Positions 59,092 through 64,000 of a DNA stretch of 64,000 bases are shown one piece after another. Below the pieces are notes generated by a model that ran no database searches, was not told the DNA's origin, and was given only the letters and a program-made list of their open reading frames with translations. The DNA comes from Hevea brasiliensis (taxonomy: Eukaryota > Streptophyta > Magnoliopsida > Malpighiales > Euphorbiaceae). Location: the NCBI RefSeq assembly GCF_030052815.1, contig NW_026614726.1, positions 1 to 64,000 on the forward strand, written 5' to 3'. The stretch's first letter is position 1; every line of letters starts with the position of its first letter. Made by a program: the position numbers and the translations under genes.

Positions 59092-60380
59092 AATGGACTG
59101 TTACAATATACTGGTGACCAAAAAATCACTTCAAGTTGGAATTCAGCAAAGGCTCCTTCGTCTCTTGGGAAACTAAAATAAAGAAATCAACATTAATAAC
59201 CAGTGAACCAAAAGACAAAGAAAGGAACACAGAAAGAGAGAATAGAAATATGGTCTTGGCGGATCAAATTGGAGCTATTTTATTCAATCCACAATTTATG
59301 GATCGAGATTAGCCCATCCAATACAATGCATAGTGGTAACAAAAAAACAGCTAAACCAATTGATGTAAATGCAAAAATTCTTAGACACCAATTATATACA
59401 TAGTAAATTCCCTCAAAAGAATTTGAATCTTCCAACTCTATCAAGAAAGTGTTCCAATATATATATAGTCATTGTTTTTAAAGCAATTGCATGTAAATAC
59501 AATCATATATATATATAAAAAAAAAAAAAGAAAGAAAGATTGAGAGCCAAAAAAATAGAAATATATATTGCTTGCAGTTTGGATCAGTTTATGGTTTTAA
59601 ATAAGAAAAATTCAATTCAATCTGTAAAAATGCAGTTTGATAAAAAAAAAAAAATTCCAACCCAATCCATCAACACTTACATAATTGCTGTTTAACTATG
59701 GATTAACTTGGTTTGAATCAAATTATGCGGTTTAGGCGATTTTTTAACACCCCTAAATATGAGTAAGAATCGAATTCACCCATAGATGACAAGGAATCAA
59801 CCACTTCCGAACCAGCAAATTCACCTTATGTTTTCCTTTAACATCATTAAACATCTAAATTTGTTTAGTATGATTAAAATAATATTTTTCGTGCACAATT
59901 ATTGTTTGAAACACAATTCTACTAAATTCTACAGAGTCTTAACAATTTTCTAATCTGAAACACGATTGATTAAACCCAACTACCCAAGTTCACATCCCTT
60001 CCCAAAAAGAATTCCAAGCTCAAACTAAAGTTGAAGTTCAAATCAAAGCCATCAAATGAGAAAGAGAGGAACCCAATATGCATATCGATCAAAAAATGCA
60101 TAAAGCAAAGAATTAAAATGAATACCTTGATGATTAGAACCTTGATTTACAGTGAAAAGATCATAAAGGCAACATTTTTTTTTTTTTTGCTTCGATCAGG
60201 TAATAGCGCAAACAAGAAAGAGAGAAAGATAATTCGTCAATCCAATTTGGCTAGTGACTGTCTCTAACTCCGAGAAAGTACTTCCAACCTTCCATCAGCG
60301 GAAGAAGGCATTGGGTGCCTCTCACTATCGAACAAAGACTTTGGGAGCAACCTCACAATATTTAACCTAGTAAACGGTCA
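59092..60380 (-). promoter_or_regulatory. Putative 5' untranslated region with intron, and promoter side, TNL copy 2
   Basis: Same layout as copy 1: acceptor AG|TTTCCC with exon start 59172, donor AAG|GTATTC with exon end 60126, intron of 953 bp. Conservation of both splice sites between copies is mild support. (TTTTA)n at 60385-60410 lies just upstream. Confidence 0.45.
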
Positions 60381-60410
60381 GCATTATTTTATTTTATTTT
60401 ATTTTATTTT

Positions 60411-62252
60411 TGTTAATTACCATTTAGTACTGAGTCGGTATTTATATTTATAAAATTTAACTAAATTATTTTTATATATTAACCTATTAATATTATAATC
60501 TTTCACTAATTTTTAGAAATATTTCACGGTAAAAATTTTCATTTATAATATAAATTTTTAATTTTTAATTTAAATTTAAGTAATATAAGATTTTTTTATG
60601 AATTTTAATAATTTATTTTTAAATTATTTATATTAATATAATATTTATTAAATTAAAAAATTATATTTTTATTAATCAATAGTTTCAAGTAAATAAATTT
60701 TAAAATAATATATACAATTTTAATTATTATAATTATGAGTAGATGAAAAATAAATTTATATTTTTCTCAATAAAAATTAAATTAATAAAAAAATATATAA
60801 TTTTAATATAATAAATATCTTATCAGTAAAAAAAATTAAAAAATAACTACTAAATATCACAGAAAATTTTTTATTGAAAATTAAAACTTTTATATTACAA
60901 ATTAAATTTTAAATATCTCATTGCTATATATCCTTAAATTGAGTACCATTTATTTAATTTTTTTAATATATTTTTTGTATTAATAATAAAAATTAAACAA
61001 AATAATAAAAAAATTAAATTAACAAAATTAAAACCTATATTTTCCTAACCTGATCATCATCCATTTTATTCTCCTTTCCTCGTCCACAATCCATAATTTC
61101 ATAATTTTCTCTCACTCAAAAATCTGGGAAAGAAATCGCACCATTTTTTAAGAACTCTTTTTTGAAAAAAAGAAAAAATTGCAATGTGCAATTAATAAAA
61201 GCAATTACACAGCTCATTGCTACAACCAAGAAATGTGCAAAAATTAGATGAAACTACTAAGCATTTTAATCAATTATTTATTAGTCCCTTAATTATAAGC
61301 ATTTTAATCAAAATATGTAATTATTTAAAATTTTAAATATTTATAAGATAAAATTAATTTATAAGTATAAATTCATTTAAATATTTTATTAAAATTTTAA
61401 ATTTAAATACATTAAATGGGTAAGATTTGAAACTTATTTTCTTAACAAATTTTAATTGAATTATTTTTAAATTATAAATTAATTTAAAATATTTATTAAA
61501 TATTTTTTTTTTTGAAACGATTCATTAAATTACTTAAGTTAAAATATATAAGTTGGTTTAAATTGGAGTAATCAACTATTCAATCGCATTTTAGAGAATT
61601 TATTGGACTATTTCAATTTTTTTTTTATAGACTTGACAATTAGCAACGATACAATATTGGTATTAATTTATTTTGATTGTATGTTTATTTTAATTTTATT
61701 TTAAATTTTATTTTAAAAATATTAATATTTTATTAAAAAAAATGAAATTCTAAATTGAATGCTGCAGATGGTGTTTGGCACGCTGCACCCACAGGATTTG
61801 ACAACTGGCAGCGATATTATTGCCGCTTCATTTTTATTTCGAACACCTATATTTTCTAATGTTAAATTATTGAATCAAAGAAATAACTTATTCAATGTGG
61901 GTAATATATTAATTTATATTTATTGTGAGTTTTTTTTTTTTTTACTTTTTAATTTTAAATTTTCTTTAATTAATTTAACTCTAATTACTATTCAAATTAA
62001 GAATGAGATATATCTTATTAATTTATTTTATTTTAAATTATTGAAATATTTTATTATTCTACTCAATATTTACTTAAAAAATATAACATTATTTAAATAT
62101 TTTTATATAATTCAAATAACATATAACTAAATTATCAATTCAACGCATTTTATATTTTTATATATAAAAAAATAAATTTGTTAACAACATGAACTTAGAA
62201 AATACAATTTTTAATTCAAAATAAACTAAAACTAATTCTACAATATCATGAT
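60411..62252. other. AT-rich intergenic DNA upstream of TNL copy 2
   Basis: No gene with recognisable domains. A 123-codon frame at 61759-62130 is AT-driven (Ile, Phe, Asn, Leu rich) and is broken by indels in block 1, so I do not call it a gene. Confidence 0.65.
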
Positions 62253-62547
62253 ATTTGGACATTACACGAACCTAATAATTAACTAAGGCATGATAATTAA
62301 AAGAACAAAAGGAAATTCTCCCTTTCTTATTGCACTCATTTTATATAAGTATTTTAAAGTAGTTTTAAATTTATTTTATCTTTATAATTAAATACTTTAT
62401 ATATTTTTAGTTTTATTTTAGTTAAATTGTCAATTTTAATTACTTTATATTTGATTTTTAAAATTTTGATATTTTTAATAGGTTTTTGTGGTGAATTAAA
62501 GGTTAATGGTACATTAGGAGATGATTTGAGAATGTTTGGAAGTTTAA
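62253..62547. other. AT-rich DNA, nothing recognised
   Basis: Flanks the end of duplicated block 2 and the LTR fragment that follows. No open frame or repeat was recognised. Confidence 0.5.
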
Positions 62548-62985
62548 TGTAACATCCTCACTTATATAGTCTGTATGTTATACTGTTCCGATGACTGAGG
62601 TTGTCCGAGTAGACAGCCAGAGTACAGACAGTCAGAAATGTCTGGAATTGCATCTTGGTGATAGTGAGGAGATATAAATAAAGGAATACAAGGTAAGAAA
62701 ATTCAAGAAAAATTAAGAAAAAATAAAAGAGATGAAATGCAATTAGTTTAAACGAGCCGGAACCATAGCGATGTGTGACCGCACTGGGAAGTTATGGCGA
62801 AGGCCGTTACCGACTCCTGGACTGAGGGAAACCCTAGAAAATATTTTTGGGACATAATAAAATATCTACTGAGGTGTAATTGATATTGGAAAGGTCAAAG
62901 AAAATTTAATAAGTCAGTACAAATAAAAACAAAAATTAAAGAAATCGGCGGATTAAGGATTAAATCGGTGTTATTGATTGATTAG
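62548..62985 (+). mobile_element. Truncated LTR fragment, family A/gypsy type
   Basis: Starts TGTAACATCCTCAC at 62548 and follows LTR A's first 400 bp (TACTGTTCCGATGACTG, AACGAGCCGG, ACCATAGCGATG, TGACCGCACTGGGAAGTT blocks). It breaks off near 62985 and unrelated DNA follows. Its left neighbour is TTTAA, the same pentamer as the gypsy target site. Confidence 0.85.
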
Positions 62986-63454
62986 ACAATCTGTGTTAGA
63001 CTCTAATTAATAACAAAAAACACACTTCATTTTAAAAATCAAATAACAAATATTGCTTGGAATTAAAGATCATTTAGAATTTCGCAGCATAATTTTAGGC
63101 ATTATCTCCTCCTCATGATGATTAACATCATGCTCTTGTTTTTTAATTGAATATTATATGTTTAATTATTTACCAAAAATAAAATAAATTAAATCAAACA
63201 CTCAAAAAAAAAAAAAGCAATAGATCGATTTAATTGCTATCGATTAAACAACTAATTCAGTAGGTTGCAACGAGGCTAGTTACTAAATCATGTTGCAACC
63301 GATTGATATCAATCGAAAATTGATTGCAAATAATAATAAAAAAATAAATTGATTGTTAAAATAATCAAATTAAAAAAAATAAAATTTTGGTTAAAAAAGT
63401 ATCAGTTGCTACTAACAACCAATTTAGCAATTGATACATAATCGGTTGTAAAAG
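62986..63454. other. AT-rich DNA with short inverted and direct repeats, origin unclear
   Basis: Contains CGATTTAATTGCTATCGATT (near 63227), GGTTGCAACGAGGCTAG and CATGTTGCAACCGATTG (63262-63306), and later AATCGGTTGTAAAAG (63442). Repeats built on GTTGCAACC/ATCGGTTG resemble subterminal repeats of CACTA-type transposons, but no CACTA terminus is seen. No gene. Confidence 0.3.
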
Positions 63455-64000
63455 AATTCGGTGCCTTTGATGCATACATTTTGCATAGTCATTTAGGTCT
63501 AATTTTATAGCCATTTTATTCTATTATTAGTTATCTTTAGCTAATTTCATTAGTAAATTAGTTAGTTTTTCATAATTGTCGATTTTGGATTAATTTGTAA
63601 TTTTTACTTTGTTTTGTAGGAAAAATGGTGTTTTGAAGGATCAAGAGAATTTTGCCATTGAGGAGTGTCTTCTACACCAAAGATGTCAAAAACAAGTTTT
63701 CAAGCTGAAATATGCATTGACCAAATTGTGCATAACTTGCGCATAAGCTATGCAGATCTGCATAAGGAGAAAGATCATTCCAGAACCACCAAGTGTGCAT
63801 AAGGAGACAAAGATAGCTTATGCACATTCCCACCTCCCTTATGCACCTTCACGGAATTGTGCATAACCTATGCACCAAGTCATGCGATTTTGCATAAGTG
63901 GCCCAGAATCAGCTGAAATCGCATAAGGGATCGCATAACTTATGCATCCACTTATGCATCCCATAAAGAGTTCATTAATGAGTGTGAAGATTCCCTTAAT
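63455..64000 (+). repeat. Possible start of another LTR element with a GCATAAG-motif cluster
   Basis: From about 63470 (TGATGCATACATTTTGCATAG) the sequence looks like a plant LTR. Between 63725 and 63970 the core GCATAA or its complement TTATGC occurs more than ten times in irregular spacing, interleaved with CTTATGCA. It runs off the right edge, so the element cannot be confirmed. Confidence 0.4.

Larger units (their letters stand above)
53320..62252 (-). repeat. Segmental tandem duplication, block 2 (TNL copy 2 and upstream DNA)
   Basis: Partner of 44063-52830. It carries two extra stretches around 61720-61790 and 61830-61905 that are missing at the corresponding place in block 1 (near 52430-52470), and lacks a poly-T stretch found at 50583-50599. 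Confidence 0.9.

Noticed and set aside
61759..62130. 123-codon frame upstream of TNL copy 2
   Set aside because: Composition is that of AT-rich DNA (Ile/Phe/Asn/Leu runs); indels break it in the duplicated block and no domain is seen.

Overview
This is plant nuclear DNA from a eudicot. Two complete TIR-NBS-LRR (TNL) immune-receptor genes with plant-type introns establish that, because TNLs of this architecture are characteristic of dicots. The rest is AT-rich and mostly long-terminal-repeat (LTR) retrotransposon sequence with tRNA-Met primer sites. A woody dicot, for instance in Euphorbiaceae, fits the general feel of the repeats, but I cannot fix the species from sequence alone.

Layout. 1-13791: a decayed Ty1/copia integrase-RT fragment (+) is interrupted inside RT by a solo LTR (family B, 988-13650). 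That LTR is itself interrupted by a second solo LTR (family A, 1295-9723, target duplication TCTAT). A segment spanning copia, LTR B and LTR A was then tandemly triplicated with a 2348-2349 bp period (666 to about 7714). 13792-23687: a copia element (-) with two LTRs of about 2.1 kb, primer site, polypurine tract, decayed gag-pol and a repeat-rich leader; its flanks do not match, so it looks recombinant. 23688-25095: further LTR fragments. 25096 to about 31400: an element with 3.46 kb LTRs but only 355 bp between them, its second LTR truncated. 31618-43549: a large Ty3/gypsy element (-) resembling the Tekay/Del chromovirus group, with LTRs of about 3.5 kb, a perfect TTTAA target duplication and several stop codons. 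43550-62250: two tandem TNL genes on the minus strand (44063-49746 and 53292-59091) in duplicated blocks of about 8.8-8.9 kb. 62250-64000: AT-rich DNA, a truncated LTR fragment and a possible start of another retroelement.

The two TNL genes share exon lengths and splice phases exactly through the first four coding exons, and both are open throughout (predicted 1354 and 1359 residues). Each carries TIR, NB-ARC, LRR and a C-terminal post-LRR domain, and both have MHN in place of the usual MHD motif. By family knowledge they would act as cytosolic or nuclear pathogen sensors whose TIR domain makes nucleotide signals. Nothing else in the window appears to be a functional host gene.

The most unusual sequence-level signal is a recurrent difference between otherwise near-identical repeat copies: CTG/CAG sites in one copy read as TCG, CCG, CGA or CGT in the other. 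It recurs in at least four separate elements, while the TNL exons stay intact. It may be an assembly artefact tied to CHG methylation or a real mutational pattern.
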